Assembly: GCF_028583425.1 (NCBI RefSeq)
Contig: NC_072807.1
Span: forward strand, 34,415,001 to 34,479,000
Reading direction: 5' to 3'
DNA length: 64,000 bases
Source of the DNA: Eublepharis macularius
Lineage: Eukaryota > Chordata > Lepidosauria > Squamata > Eublepharidae
A program made the position numbers and the translations under genes. Position 1 is the stretch's first letter, and each line of letters starts with the position of its first letter. Below, piece by piece: positions 1 through 11,531 of this stretch. A model generated the notes under the pieces. That model ran no database searches. It worked only from the letters and a program-made list of their open reading frames with translations, and was not told the origin of the DNA.

Positions 1-367
1 GTGAGCTCTGATTTAGGAAAGCTTCGGCTGGAACAAATTCCATTCCGCACCATGGCACCACCGGAACCCCATTTTTATTTTGCTGCTTGCAATTTGCTTT
101 AAGTTTGTCAGAGGAAAATAAAACACGCGTTTGTTATTTTTAAAATTTACATTATATTTCTCACTGGGACTCCAGGCGGGTTGCAGCGCGACCTACAGGA
201 TGAGATGTCCAATGAGCACCGGAATCAGATTAGGATTGTGGAAATCTGAAGTATTAAGAGTGGCACTTTAAAGACTAACGATAAACCAACCCCCCCAGGA
301 ATTTTTGCTTTTGCTGATACTTCCTAAAATGAGGGACTTCACCTTTGGAATTACCTCAGGTGCTGAA

Positions 368-432
368 TAGGGTTGCCAATTTCTGGAGATTTGGAGGTGG
401 TGTTTGGGGAGGGACCCCTCAGTGGGGTATAA
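368..432 (+). mobile_element. hAT-type MITE, outermost copy of a nest (left half)
   Basis: It begins with the family terminus TAGGGTTGCCA and runs through the usual 'ctggagatttggaggtgg' section to GGGTATAAT at its centre, where the next copy interrupts it. Its right half is not clearly recognisable after 899. Confidence 0.6.
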
Positions 433-891
433 TTAGGGTTGCCTACTCATGCTTGGGAAATACCTGGAGATTTGAGGGTGATGCCTGGAGAGGCCAGGGC
501 TTGGGGAGGGAAGAGCCCTCAGCAGGGTATAATGCCTTGGGTTGCCAGCCTCCAGGTGGTGGCTGGAGATCTCCCAGAATTATAACTCATCTCCAGGTGA
601 GAGATCAGTTCCCCTGGAGAAAATGGCTGCTTTGGAGAGTGGACTCTATGACATTATGCCATTCTGAGGCCCCTCCCCTCCCCAAACCCCACCCTCTCCA
701 GGCTCCACCCCCCAAAATCTCCAGGAATTTCCCAACCTGGACCTGGCAACCCTAATAATGCCATAGAGTCCTCTCTCCAAATCTGCCATTTTCTCCAGGA
801 GAACTGAAGTCTTTTGGCTGGAGATCAGCTGTAATTCTGGGAGATCTCTAGGCCCTACCTGAAGACTGGCAGTGGCAAGTTGGCAACCCTA
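433..891 (+). mobile_element. hAT-type MITE, middle copy of a nest
   Basis: The ends TTAGGGTTGCC and TGGCAACCCTA are inverted repeats. The element is flanked by an exact 8-bp direct repeat GGGTATAA at 425-432 and 892-899. An 8-bp target duplication is the hallmark of the hAT superfamily. The copy is itself split by the element at 537-754. Confidence 0.75.
537..754 (-). mobile_element. hAT-type MITE, innermost copy of a nest
   Basis: This 218-bp element ends in TTGGGTTGCCA and TGGCAACCCTA and is flanked by exact 8-bp repeats ATAATGCC at 529-536 and 755-762. It is in reverse orientation relative to its host copy. Related copies lie at 28,766-28,983 and 46,117-46,313. Confidence 0.8.
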
Positions 892-1610
892 GGGTATAAA
901 GCGACCATTCCCTCTAGTGGAACTAACCTCTGTATTTTATTTATGGTCTTGCCTTTCTCACTGAGACCCAAGGTGGGTTACACAGTGCGAGTGAATATAT
1001 AATTAACAGTTAGGATATTCATTGACCTACAGACTGGAGATCAGTTGGGGGTGGTCTCCCGGCCCCACCTGGGGGTTGGCAAGCGGCCATCCAGTCAAAC
1101 CTCTTTCCCCCTCCCACTAGGCACCGCCCTCTTTTCCCGCCTAAATCTGAGGAGGAGCTTCTCCTTAGCCCCCCCCCCCCTCCTCGAAACTCAGCAACGG
1201 CTGACCAACGTTAGTACTACACACACACACCCCACTCCCGTCCTCGCCCTGATAGGCTAACGGTACTCCTCCCACGTGACTGCTGAGGAGAAAAGAGGGG
1301 GAGCGCGTGTTGGCTTTTCTCCCGCCTCAGCTCACGACGACGCCTTCTCCAGTCCCTCCCCGCCTTTCCAGTCCCTCATAACGGGGTTGTTTGTTTCCAA
1401 GGCGACCGGGGGAGAAGAGCGCGAGCCCGCGATGTGTGTGAACGAGGCTGCGAGGGCACGCGAGAAGCGGGTAGAAGGGACGCGCGCGCCCGAGGCAGGG
1501 AGAAGAGATGAGCGTTAAGCGGCTTGATGGGACGGGGGGCGCAGCTGCGCATGCTCGCGCGCTGGAACCCGGGATCCGAGGATACAGCGCGCGGCGGAGG
1601 GGGCAGAGTA

Positions 1611-1622
1611 CGCGCATGCGCG
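1611..1622. promoter_or_regulatory. NRF1-like binding site
   Basis: The sequence CGCGCATGCGCG matches the palindromic NRF1 consensus YGCGCAYGCGCR. A weaker relative, TGCGCATGCTCG, lies near 1,546. Both sit in the CpG island just upstream of the putative first-exon donor. Confidence 0.55.
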
Positions 1623-1639
1623 CGCGAACCCATCCTTTG

Positions 1640-1725
1640 CCTTATGAGCTTGCAGCTGCTCTTTGCAGCCGCAGAGCGGAGCGGCGCGCTTGCCAGCCCG
1701 GCCAGTTAGGATCTCGGGCAAGCAG
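1640..1725 (+). other. TMEM266: Putative non-coding exon 1 of TMEM266 (start approximate)
   Basis: The CpG island ends in CAAGCAG followed by gtagga at 1,726, a good splice donor. No in-frame coding sequence matching TMEM266 is present, and the translation start is in the next exon, so this would be 5' untranslated sequence. The 5' boundary is a guess because a transcription start cannot be seen. Splicing to the acceptor at 35,149 would give a first intron of about 33 kb. RNA-seq would settle the boundary. Confidence 0.5.
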
Positions 1726-4700
1726 GTAGGAGCTTTATTATATATATATATATTTTGCATGCGTCGGCCTTCCTTTCCCCCTCTTCTTCTCCACCCCGTT
1801 GCTATATTTTCCATCCACCTCCACCCCGGCCTCCGCAAGGCACACGTGTTCACCTGCAGTGGGAGGCGCTGCTGGGAGGGGGGCTCCTTATTGCCCTACA
1901 AATCCTTGCAAAGGAAGAGAGGAAGGGGGGAAATCTCTATAAAAGAGCGTGTTGGGAGCCCCCTTGCTGCCTTTTCACCACCACCCCTCCTAGGGACCAT
2001 TTGGGCAAAGGGAAGCTCCCAGCCAGGCAGGGCATCCTGGCACCAAGGATCAGGGGCAGAAGAAGGGGAGCTGTCCGGTGCTGAAGAGCTGGGTATGCCT
2101 CTGGCCCCCCCAAAAGGTATCCTCTCCATTACATCGTAGTGAGGGGAATGTTGCTCTCTCCCCTTCTGCCAAAAAAGGAGGGGAATGGGTCATTTCTCAT
2201 TGGGGGTTAGAAGCAGGGGGGATTCCCTGTTGTGGCTGTTCCTCACAGATGCAGGATGGTTTAGGGGCACGGAAGCCCCTTCTAAAGTGAAGCTGCAGAG
2301 GGAAAGATCAGGGCAATGCATCTCTCTCCTTCCTGTCAGTTTTTCCGACTGAGGGTAAAGCTGCCTCTCTTCACTATCATAGTAAAGATGAACCCGGGAG
2401 GGGTTTATAGTGTTCCTCTCACTTTGCCTCCCAAAAAAGAGCATTAATCTCCCCTAGCAGATTGCAGATCTCACTACAGCAGGGAAGAAGGGGAGCTGGC
2501 ATTAGACCCCGCAAACCCACAAAGAGGGTTCCCCCTTTGCAAAGCCTGCTGGGTAAGCCATTCCTCATTGCATGCTGAGGTTTCTATAGGTTGCCTCTGC
2601 AACCCTTTACATTTTCAGCAAAATGTTGCTGGCTTTGGCGTTGGGTTGCTTCTAGGGAAAGCCACCCCTTTGCTTTGTCACTGTAAAATGATATGCCTGT
2701 TGGGGTAGGGCTAGTGTGGACTTAATCTGTGTTGATCTTCCACGAGGGATACATGGGAAGTATCCCATTGATGGTAGATGTTACCCTTCTCTGTTTTTTT
2801 TAAATAATTCAATGTGGGTTGCGTATCCAAGCTTGGATGCCTTTATGGCTGTGCGGTGGTGCTGGGGAAAACCCTTTCTACTTAAAAAGACCTTGGTTGT
2901 CGTTTAAAAATCTGATGCTTGAAAGATTGTCAGAAGTCTAATCTGTTATAAGCCTTGTTATACTCTCATAGTTTATAACTGAGGGTGTGAAGGAAGTAAT
3001 GTTATACGTACAGGGAAATAATTGATTATTTGGAAGGCTACGCCTGGGGGCTTAATAAATACAATTTCCCAAAAGTTTGCATTGTCTTCATTTGGAAGGG
3101 GAGCGTTTCATAGTGAAACGATTCTTCTTATATCAGCTTTCTGTGTCATGAACGTACATTGCTCAACACCTGTTGCACACTGTTTTAGTTGCAAGCCCCT
3201 TCAGAGTGAGTGGGAGCTTAATTTCATTTGCATCTATTTGAGTTTTCTTCTTTTTTTCCCCTGGGCCGGCTTTCAAATCACGCCTTCATGTTAGTGCTGC
3301 AAATATCTAAAATGATGTAAATGGTGAAACTGTGTCTTTGGCCTATATTAGCATGACTGTTCCCTGCCGTTCAAAGGCCAGATTCACAAAGACTGTCTTC
3401 CACATTTTCAAGAAGTTAATTTCTGACTGCTCACTTCTCTAGCTTACATAGTATAGACTTAACAATCTGCTTTTGGATAAGGATGAAGTTGATGGTCCAG
3501 CAGCAGGCAGGCTTCTGTAACTATCAGAGCAATCCTAAGAAAAGTTACACCATTCTGAGTGTGTTGATCTCAGTGGACTTTTAGAAAGGTGTAGCCCTGC
3601 TTATGGGTGTGCTATAAATCGGATTCCCCGTTGTTGCATGGTTCCTTTCAGGTGAATGCTGCTTTGGCGGGTGGGTCTATTGTGCACCCAAACGGCTTTC
3701 CTGTAAACATGCAGATAAGTATAGAAAAAGTACCTGCTTGTACCTGTGTGTCGAAAGGTGTCCAGGGCAACATCCCTTGCCCTAAGCAAGTGCCCAACAG
3801 CAAAGATTAGATTATGTCTGTTTTAGAAAAGTAACTATAGATCAGTTTCTTCAGCAGTTTTGTTTCCCTTATTAGGCAAGTAACAGTTTGAAAATTGGCT
3901 TTGGCTTGCCTTCAAGACTCTGAGTGAGGTCTTGCTCAGAGAATAATTGCAGATTAAACCAATAAATAAAAGCCCTCTTGGTTGCAAAGTGGTAGGTTGT
4001 TTCCATCTAGGTTATTTAAAATGTAGTGGCGTTCTCCCAGTTAGTATCTTCCCCTGAAATTGCTTATATAGTCCTATGAAGTATTTGCCTCTTGTCATAT
4101 TGCATTGGTTTGCTTTTTTAAAAAAAATCATAGAAGAGACTTCAACTGAAGTCATTCATTTTGAAGATGTGACTTTAATAGCATAATTTACCGGAGTGCA
4201 GAAACATACAGGGCACTCAACCACAGAGCAATGTGCCATGTGATAGGCTTTTCTTACAAAAATCCCAGTGCTGTACTTTTTCACGTGGAACTAAATCCAT
4301 TAAAACCAGTGGGACTTCCAAGCAACAGCCCAGTCCTGTAAATGATTACTTAGAAGTCAGTTTGATTGATTTCATTTGAGTTGCCTTCCAGTAGCTACAT
4401 TTAGAGTTTTAGCCAAGCAAAATGAAACATCCTTTGATCCTTTCTTTGGTCTGTTCTAGCTTTATGCACCCGACACTTTGTAATTCCTTTACTGGGGCTA
4501 ATTCTCTCCTCTAAGGACAATGTAACTCCAGCCTTGCTATAGTTGTGGAGTATGAGACCCATGGATGTGCAAGCATGTGACATCCAAGCCCTCTGACAGG
4601 TAGGTGGTGCGCAAGAAGGACGTGCTCACTGGTTTCAGGACCATGGGCAGCAGACTGAGTCAAGGGCAGGCAACACAAGTGGGGCACCAGAAAGTGCACC

Positions 4701-5624
4701 AGAAAGAGGAAGAAGGCAAAAGTCTGAGGAATCACCAAGGAGCTTGCCTTGCTTTTCTCAACATGAGTGTGAAAAGACCCGGGAAGCATAGCACTCTTAC
4801 TCTCTCTGCCTTCAAGTCAAGTCTATGCAGCAAGTCCTTCCAAAAGGCACCACCACCACCAACAAAAAACCCTAACCCAAAGATTAAAGATCACTTCTCC
4901 AAGGTGGTTTGCACAGCGTGGTTGTAATGTCTTGGAAAACAGTTTTCAAGATTAATGCTGGCGTTACGCAATGTTCCACAAAACAGATAGGATTGGAAAA
5001 AAAATATTCTAAACTGTAGCAGGAACTTCCGCAGCTACGTGTTCCTAACAGTAGACCTACCAAAGGGGGTTGCTTTCAAAATTATGGGTGTGAAAGTTGT
5101 TTCAGAATGTATTGATTCCAGACTGTTCTCCTAAAACAACAGCCTTACTTTAGGCTGCTTTTCCAATCCGCAGATGTATTAAGGCTGCTTCGCATGCTAA
5201 GAAATTAGAAAGTGTGTTGCGTGTGCCTGCTAACACTGTCATATGCGAAGCAGGCCTTACACCATGGGTGAGGGACCCTGCTGTCATAACCCCACTCGCC
5301 GTCTGCTAGCACCAAATGTTAAACAGTACTAAAGTAAGGTTGAAGCAAGTTTTCACTGGTTGCTAAGTGATTAACAAGCCTGCAGAACCTGGCTTGTATT
5401 GGCTTCCTATAACACACACACATATATGAAATACGGACATGGGTTCTACAAGCAAAGAGATGTGTGAATTACCACAAATATCATCATCATCCATTAGCAA
5501 CACCACTCATCCTGAGATCCCACCCATAAAATGAGATGAGCTGACCCATCCTGAATCACCCCTCTCCCAGTCCCCTGGCATGAACTGGGCACCGGGGCAG
5601 GAGAGAGGCAACTAAATAAGATAA
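1726..5624. other. Intron 1 sequence without recognised elements
   Basis: Apart from a short (TA)n run near 1,740-1,754 and scattered homopolymers, no exon, SINE or transposon end could be recognised here. Open frames in this stretch match no family known to me. Confidence 0.4.
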
Positions 5625-5669
5625 AGGTAAAGGTAGTCCCCTGTGCAAGCACCGAGTCACCACTGACCC

Positions 5670-5966
5670 GAAGGGAAATATAGCAAGATCCCATATGAGG
5701 ATAGACGCTGCCGTTGCTCCATTGGTGAAGTGGAATCACTTATTCATATGTTCTTTCATTGTCCTTTCCATCAAGTCTATAGGGACAAGTTTATTTCCCC
5801 GCTCTTAGACACACCAATTGCAGAGGCAAATAAGGCCTGCCTGGAGAAACTCCTAATTGATGAAAATCCAACTATCTCCAGGCAAATAGCCAAATTCCGT
5901 CTCTATTTGGTTAAATTCCATAATAAAAAGTACATACATAGTCTTCTGCTCTTTTTACGATTTTAA
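5670..5966 (+). pseudogene. C-terminal fragment of LINE ORF2
   Basis: An open frame of 98 codons runs from the truncation point to a stop at 5,964-5,966. It contains RRCRCSIGEVESLIHMFFHCPF, split here as RRCRC, then ESLIHMFFHCPF, followed by YRDKFISPLL. The Cys-rich CxC…HxxxxC pattern followed by 'RDKFI.PLL' is typical of the C-terminal zinc-knuckle-like region of LINE ORF2 proteins. A diverged relative (ECRFFRNTRDYYIKPLI) is at 36,350-36,584. There is no start codon and no reverse transcriptase core, so it is a dead 5'-truncated copy. Confidence 0.65.
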
Positions 5967-6172
5967 CTCTTTTAATGTCAATGTTTTAAATATTAGAATT
6001 CCTGTGGTTCCCAGAGAACTATATACATTTTAAGATAAGATTTTAAGTGCTAAATGTATTTTTTTATTTCCTTTACATTTTTATGCTGGATTTAATTATT
6101 TTATTGACTGATAAGGATGTATTGTCATTGTTATGGTCACTGACCGCAAATAAATCCATCCATTCATTCATT
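5670..6172 (+). mobile_element. 5'-truncated non-LTR retrotransposon (LINE) 3' end
   Basis: This 503-bp insertion consists of the end of a reverse-transcriptase ORF, an AT-rich 3' UTR and a short (CATT)n tail. It is flanked by a 12-bp target duplication, CACCACTGACCC (5,658-5,669) and CACTACTGACCC (6,173-6,184), with one mismatch. The empty site is the body of the SINE, so the LINE is younger than the SINE copy. The clade (R4/L2-like?) could not be assigned. Confidence 0.75.
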
Positions 6173-7114
6173 CACTACTGACCCATGGGGGACGTTGCTT
6201 CAGACTTGGCAGACTTTTTGTTACAGGGTGGTTTGCCATTGCCTTCCCCAGTCATCTACACTTTACCCCCAGGAAACTGGGGCCTCGTTTTACCAACCTC
6301 AGAAGGATGGAAGGCTGAGTCAACCTTGAGCCGGCGACCTGAACCTGGCTTCTGCCAGGATCGAACTCAGGTTGTGAGCAGAGCTTGGGCTGCAGTACTG
6401 CAGCTTACCACTCTGCGCCACGAGGATTGCTGCAACTAAATAGCAATGACATAATAATGGGGGGAACTCTGAGCACTCGGATCATTTTGCAGTAGAAATG
6501 CTGGTTTGTCATAGTTGTGAATGTGTACATGATAAACACAGAATAGAAATAAAAATGACTCCCGTCGGGCAATAAAGGCTGGCCAAAATGTGGGGAACCA
6601 CAGGCATCTCGCCTAAATTTCTAAGAAATTTGGCCCCTGTTGGTAAAGTTGGTATTCCAAGATCAGCAGCTAGTCTGATGTGGGAAAATGAGTTCTCTGG
6701 TTCTGTTAGAGCTATGGGCTTAGTAATATCCTCCAGCAACTAGGCAAGACAAAACTCTTTTTCCGCTTCTGCACTACTGTAGGTAACGGTCAATAATGGA
6801 AACTTCATCAAGTAGATGATGAAGTTGCCGAAAGTCAGTACATCTGTCTGTCCCACTCGGTGTAGGATATTTAGGGCAAGAACTTGTCTCACTGACCACC
6901 TAGAGGCACTTAAAGCTAGCTCAGATATATGGCAAGGCTGCCATCTTCATACCGATGATGACCTTGTCTTGTGTCCCTTCTCCAGATGACTTGGAGATGG
7001 GGCAGATGTCTTGTGTGAAAGGTGCTTCTCTGCTGTCCCTCATGTACTCTAATGAGGTTAGCAATCTCAAGTACAGCTACTAATTATGCATCTCTCTTCT
7101 TCTTCTTGCCATCA

Positions 7115-7310
7115 AGTTGCAGCTACCTTAGGTGGTGACCTCCGTAGGGTTTTGAGGGCAAGAAATGTTCAGAGGTGGTTTGCCATTGCCTGCATCTGCA
7201 CAAGGAACCTGAAATTCCTTGGTGGTCTCCCATCCAAGTACTAACCAGAACGGAACCTGCTTAGCTTCCGAGATCTGACAAAACTGGGCTAGCCTGGGCT
7301 GTTCATGTTG
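7115..7310 (-). mobile_element. 5S-rRNA-derived SINE (SINE3-like)
   Basis: On the minus strand it reads GATCTCGGAAGCTAAGCAGG and then GGTTAGTACTTGGATGGGAG, the internal promoter region of 5S rRNA. It then runs into a non-5S body with a 'caatggcaaaccacctctg' motif shared by the other copies. Divergence from 5S rules out a functional rRNA gene. Confidence 0.8.
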
Positions 7311-8275
7311 TAGAGTCTTTGCTGCTCTGATAATCCAACTGATTTTCACTTGTTTTTGGACTTGCATTCTGATCCTAAATAAGGGCATTGCATTAGCCTC
7401 TCAAATGCTTTGGAGTGGTCATTTTTTCTTGTATTCCTCTAGAGCTGTACTGCATTAAGAATTGCCCAGTTCTTCCGTGCAGTCCAAGGAGGGGCTAGAA
7501 AATTCTAAGAACCTTGGTTTTCATTAAAACAGTGGTGTCCAGATGCTATGGCCAAAGTTTTGGCTTGGCCATTTTGAATGAGCTTTGTGCTTGTGTACTT
7601 CCGCTATCACTTCCTGATCTGTGATAACTTTAGGTGACTCACTGTCAGTTGTTTGGAAGATTTGGACAAACATAAATTACTTGGTTTCCAATGCTGGATT
7701 GGAGGCAGACTGTAGTTTGGAATATCAATACTTTGCTCAAATGGGGTGTCATGGCAGACTGCAGTTAATAGGAATTTGGAAGTTAGGGAAGGAAGCGCCA
7801 AGCCTGTTCACAGTGACCAAATTCTGATTCAATTATGGCATCTGAACAGGGCCAGACTTCTCTGACTTCCTAAGTAAGAGGGTTTCAATGGAATTTTCAT
7901 ACTTAAAGATCTGGAGACCATGAGCTAAGTAAAAAAAAAAATCAACTCTGATGTCCTTATGGGAAGAATTTACTTACAGATTTGACTGTACTTTTAAATG
8001 GCTTTTAAGAACGTACGTTGTTTTTGATCATGCATTTTTACTCTCCAGTTTCCCTATTGTAGGAAAAAAGGCATTCAAAATCCCCCCTCCCTGTACTAAG
8101 TAAGGTACCGCATGGCTCTTCAAGTCACCAGTCTGATCAGCTGGTCCTTAATGTTCATTTTTAGATAGCACTGCTACAGCTTATTCCAGCCTCATTGCCC
8201 ACTTAACAAATGAGTCCTTCCTGAAACAGGCTGTAACTTTCAAGATTTCGGTATGAATAAAATAATACACGCTAG

Positions 8276-8483
8276 AGTCTAGTAGCACCTTTAAGACTAA
8301 CCAACTTTATAGCAGCATAAGCTTTCAAGAACCACAGCTCTCTTTGTCAGATGCATGGGTATCAGAAGAGAGCTGTGCTTCTCGAAACCTTATGCTACTG
8401 TAAAGTTGGTTAGTCTTAAAAGCGCTACTGGGCTCTTCGCTATTTTGCAGATACAGTCTAACACGGCTAACTCCTCTGGATCT
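8276..8483. mobile_element. Head-to-head Penelope-like (PLE) tail pair
   Basis: Two inverted copies of the PLE tail (…agtagcacctttaagactaacc… and its complement) meet near 8,345. A 14-bp target duplication with one mismatch flanks the unit: ATAATACACGCTAG (8,262-8,275) and ATAATACAGGCTAG (8,484-8,497). The hammerhead-like core is degenerate in both arms. Confidence 0.75.
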
Positions 8484-8739
8484 ATAATACAGGCTAGTTA
8501 TTCATTTTAAGCTTTGTGTAAGAGGAGACTTCACCGATCATGTGTGTCCGATGGTATTTTTTTTCAGAAATAGGATCAGTGGGAACTCCCATGCAAAGGT
8601 GTAGCTAGCACAGACTTGATAGCATATTTCCAAAATCAGGGATGCCTCTCCACTTGGGTAAAGCCTGCGGCAGTCTCATTCTTACCTCTTTCTTCAAGGA
8701 GTTTGGGGATTTTTCCTTGTTCCCCTTCTTCCATTTAAT

Positions 8740-8864
8740 CTGGACAACCCTGCAAAGGTAGGTTAAGCTGAGAGATTGACTGTTCCGAGGTGTCTCCCGG
8801 TGAGCTTTATGACCAGGCAGATTTGAACCTTAGCCAATGTTCTAACCACTACAGCACAGCTTGG
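8740..8864 (-). mobile_element. Diverged tRNA-derived SINE
   Basis: The minus strand shows GTAGTGGTTAGAACATTGG and GGTTCAAATCTG, an old box A/box B pair, followed by a degraded 'ctcagcttaacctacctttgcagggttg' body as in other Sauria-type SINEs. Confidence 0.6.
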
Positions 8865-9718
8865 CTCTGTCCTTCTCCTCCTTTGTTTCTGTCCCCGTCC
8901 CTTCCTGTTTTCTGTGTTATCCTTGCCTGACATTTGGAAGCTCAAATAAATGGGAAAAGCAGACTGTGCTATGCAGAGTATATCTATGTAAATTTACTGA
9001 ACGTTTGTGGGAGCAAAATCTACCTTTCCTCAGTGGGGAATTTGGATGGGAAACAGGTTGAATGAGGCATGCATTTCAAAGTGTATCCCAGCCATACTCA
9101 AGAGGAATTAACTCTCCCCAGTCACTCTGAGCGAGCTATATCTGTTCGCCTTAATGCAGATCTGTTCCAAATGTGTTGGAATGCAGGGTAAATTGTGCCA
9201 GAGAATTACTTTTTCTGTTCTGCCTCAGTACTCAACAGGTTGTTATACTGTAAGTGAAAGTGCATTCTTATTGGTTTTCAGAATGATTCTTGTGTCTTCT
9301 GGAAAAAATTCATTCTTGTTAATATTGCAGAACTAATATGAGAGTGACTTCAAATCTGTTCTGTCTAATGAATTATCATCAGAAGTGGTAACTCTATTCT
9401 ACTTCCAGGAAATGGTGGAGGTGTGAAAGGAAATTATCCTCCTTCTATCGCTCCCTCCAGATTTCTTTTAAAGCTCTTGGGAAAATCTTCTCCCACAAAT
9501 ATGGTGCCCCACTTAATTTTGGGCAGCTGGCAGAGAGAGCCTCTAGTGGATTCCACCCGAGGAATAATACATTTTCAAAAATCCGTCAGCTAAACAGAGA
9601 GGCAAGAGAGTGCCTCTTTCAGAATGAGACCGTGCCAGGATAGAGTCAGTGTAGGCGGCTGGGGAGAGATCACTGATCCTTTTTGTTAAATGCCTGGCTA
9701 GGCAGTAGGGACAGCCGG

Positions 9719-9719
9719 G

Positions 9720-9751
<32 letters not shown>
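9719..9751. repeat. (TG)n microsatellite
   Basis: About 16 uninterrupted TG dinucleotides. Confidence 0.95.
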
Positions 9752-9753
<2 letters not shown>

Positions 9754-10137
9754 GGCCTCAACAGAACTGGAAAGGGAAAGATGAAGCGCATGGGCTACTA
9801 GAAACAACAAGGCGCTCACCAAAATTTGTGAAACTTTCCAAGTGATGCATTCCCCACCCCTTTGGGTTAGTTCTAGGCTCAGTTAACTGGTGTCTTAAGA
9901 GTATTGCAAGAAATTGAGTGCATATTCAATATTTGATGTTTGATTAACTTTTAATGAGGAGGTGTAATGTCTGCTTATTGCTTGCCCAGTCAGAAGCATC
10001 ATCTCAAAGTAAGAACTGGTCGCTCTTTCCGTGCTATACTGATACTGTTCTTTGGGCTCTTGCTATATTTATACTGTTCTTCTTTGGGCAGATTGTCTCT
10101 GCCTCTCTCTCCCTCTGTAGCTATATATAAATATGTG

Positions 10138-10323
10138 GACAGTGCCCTCAAGTCATAGTCATATGCCGAACCCTGGCGGCCCCAGACTAACAGAGGTGGT
10201 TTGCCATCGCCTGCCTCTGCAACCCTGGTCTTCGTTGGAGGTCTCCCATCCAATTACTAACCAAGGCCGACCCTGCTTAGCTTCTGAGATCTGATGAGAT
10301 CAGGCTCACCTGGGCTATCCAGG
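10138..10323 (-). mobile_element. 5S-rRNA-derived SINE
   Basis: The minus strand carries GATCTCAGAAGCTAAGCAGG and a diverged TTGGATGGGAGACC 5S segment, then the body with 'aggcgatggcaaaccacctctg'. It is the same family as the copy at 7,115-7,310. Confidence 0.8.
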
Positions 10324-10878
10324 TGAGGGCATATATATGAATATGTAAAACTAGGTCAGGGCATATATATATAAATAAGTAAAACCACAATTTCCCAAGA
10401 ATTCATTTGAACTGTTGTGTTACAATTGCTGGGGAAGGATTGCTGTAGGAACCAACAGCCTATAAGAGATCTCTAGTCCACTTTTTCAAAATCCGGGCTC
10501 TCTGCAAAACTTTTTAGAGAATTTGGGCTGCTGTAGTTAATAAACCAACCTACTGGCACTGAAATGGTGGTGTTTAAAAAGAAGAAATACGTTTCTAGCC
10601 ATACCTTGAGTCTTAAAACTGTAGTTACAAAAATATATCCTTCTGAACTACCAGCATAAAGCTTCTAGTCACCATCTCTCTGAAGAGCGGCAAATAATAT
10701 TTTAAATTCCTAAGAGGCGCCATTGAGAGTTCAGGTTACTAGTGTTTTCTCCAAACTGGCTTGAGGTTCAGTGGCTCTGTTGCCTTTTGTGTGCCACAAG
10801 AGGCTGGCTTGTGAAGTTTGCTATTGTTAGCTTCAGCAGTTATAAGGGGGGCAGGGGAAACCTTCACGAAATCCAAGG

Positions 10879-11117
10879 GAGAGCCAGTTTGGTGTAGTGG
10901 TTAAGAGTGCGGGACTCTAATCTGGAGAACTGGGTTTGATTCCCCACTCCTCCGCTTGAAGCCAGCTGGGTGACCTTGGGTCAGTCACAGCTCTCTCGGA
11001 GCTCTCTCAGCTTCACCCCTCACAGGGTGCTTGTTGTTGTGGGGATAATAATGACATACTTTGTTAACCTCTCTGTGTGGGTGTGAAGTCATCCTTAAGG
11101 GCGGTATATAAATCAAA

Positions 11118-11150
<33 letters not shown>
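10879..11150 (+). mobile_element. Sauria SINE with (ATT)n tail
   Basis: The full-length element starts GAGAGCCAGTTTGGTGTAG (box A in TGGTTAAGAGTG) and has box B GGGTTTGATTCC. It has the conserved 'ccagctgggtgaccttgggtcagtcacagctctc' body and ends in the Bov-B-like GGCGGTATATAAATCAAATA followed by a trinucleotide tail. Other copies lie at 38,635-38,888 (-), 47,947-48,162, 49,209-49,446, 55,943-56,202 (-) and 63,761-64,000 (-). Confidence 0.9.
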
Positions 11151-11151
<1 letters not shown>

Positions 11152-11430
11152 AGGATAAAAACTCTGGGCATGTGATACTACTCTGTATTAAACAACGAAT
11201 AACTTGGTTTTTACAGGTTCCCTTCCCGCCCCCCAGCAAATTAACCTCATGAACTATAAATACAAAATGTACAGAGTAGAGGTATTTGTGCTTCGCCTGT
11301 GCACAATTCATGCATAATTTTAAGGGATTCTCTGATGTTGGTGTCCTCTGGGAAACAAAATTAGCTTTTGCTGATCATTTTGTTAGGATATTTTTGGATG
11401 GAAATGAACAATGCATGGAATGAGGATGTG

Positions 11431-11431
<1 letters not shown>

Positions 11432-11479
<48 letters not shown>

Positions 11480-11531
11480 TGAGTGAGTGAGTGAGTGAGT
11501 GAGTGAGTGAGTGAGTGAGTGAGTGAGTGAA
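11432..11531. repeat. Compound (TG)n(GAGT)n microsatellite
   Basis: About 45 bp of TG repeats pass directly into about 50 bp of GAGT repeats. Confidence 0.95.

Larger units (their letters stand above)
1260..1725 (+). promoter_or_regulatory. TMEM266: CpG-island promoter of TMEM266 (probable)
   Basis: This stretch is far richer in G+C and CpG than its surroundings, with CpG-dense runs around 1,430-1,490, 1,540-1,560 and 1,590-1,700. It contains a CACGTGAC E-box near 1,273 and two NRF1-like sites. It ends in a good splice donor at 1,726 and lies upstream, on the same strand, of the TMEM266 start-codon exon. This is what a vertebrate CpG-island promoter looks like. In mammals the neighbouring gene NRG4 is transcribed away from TMEM266, so the island could be bidirectional. 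That is inference, because no NRG4 exon was recognised here. Confidence 0.65.
5625..6424 (-). mobile_element. tRNA-derived SINE, split by a LINE insertion
   Basis: Read on the minus strand from 6,424 it has a tRNA-like head (GTGGCGCAGAGTGGTAAGC, then box-B-like GTTCGATCC) and a body shared with copies at 19,807-20,106, 35,903-36,199 and 59,652-59,952. The 3' part (5,625-5,669, aaggtaaaggtagtcccc) is separated from the rest by the LINE fragment at 5,670-6,172. Confidence 0.8.

Noticed and set aside
1663..2139. 158-codon open frame starting in the CpG island
   Set aside because: It crosses the probable splice donor at 1,726 and shows no similarity to TMEM266 or other families.
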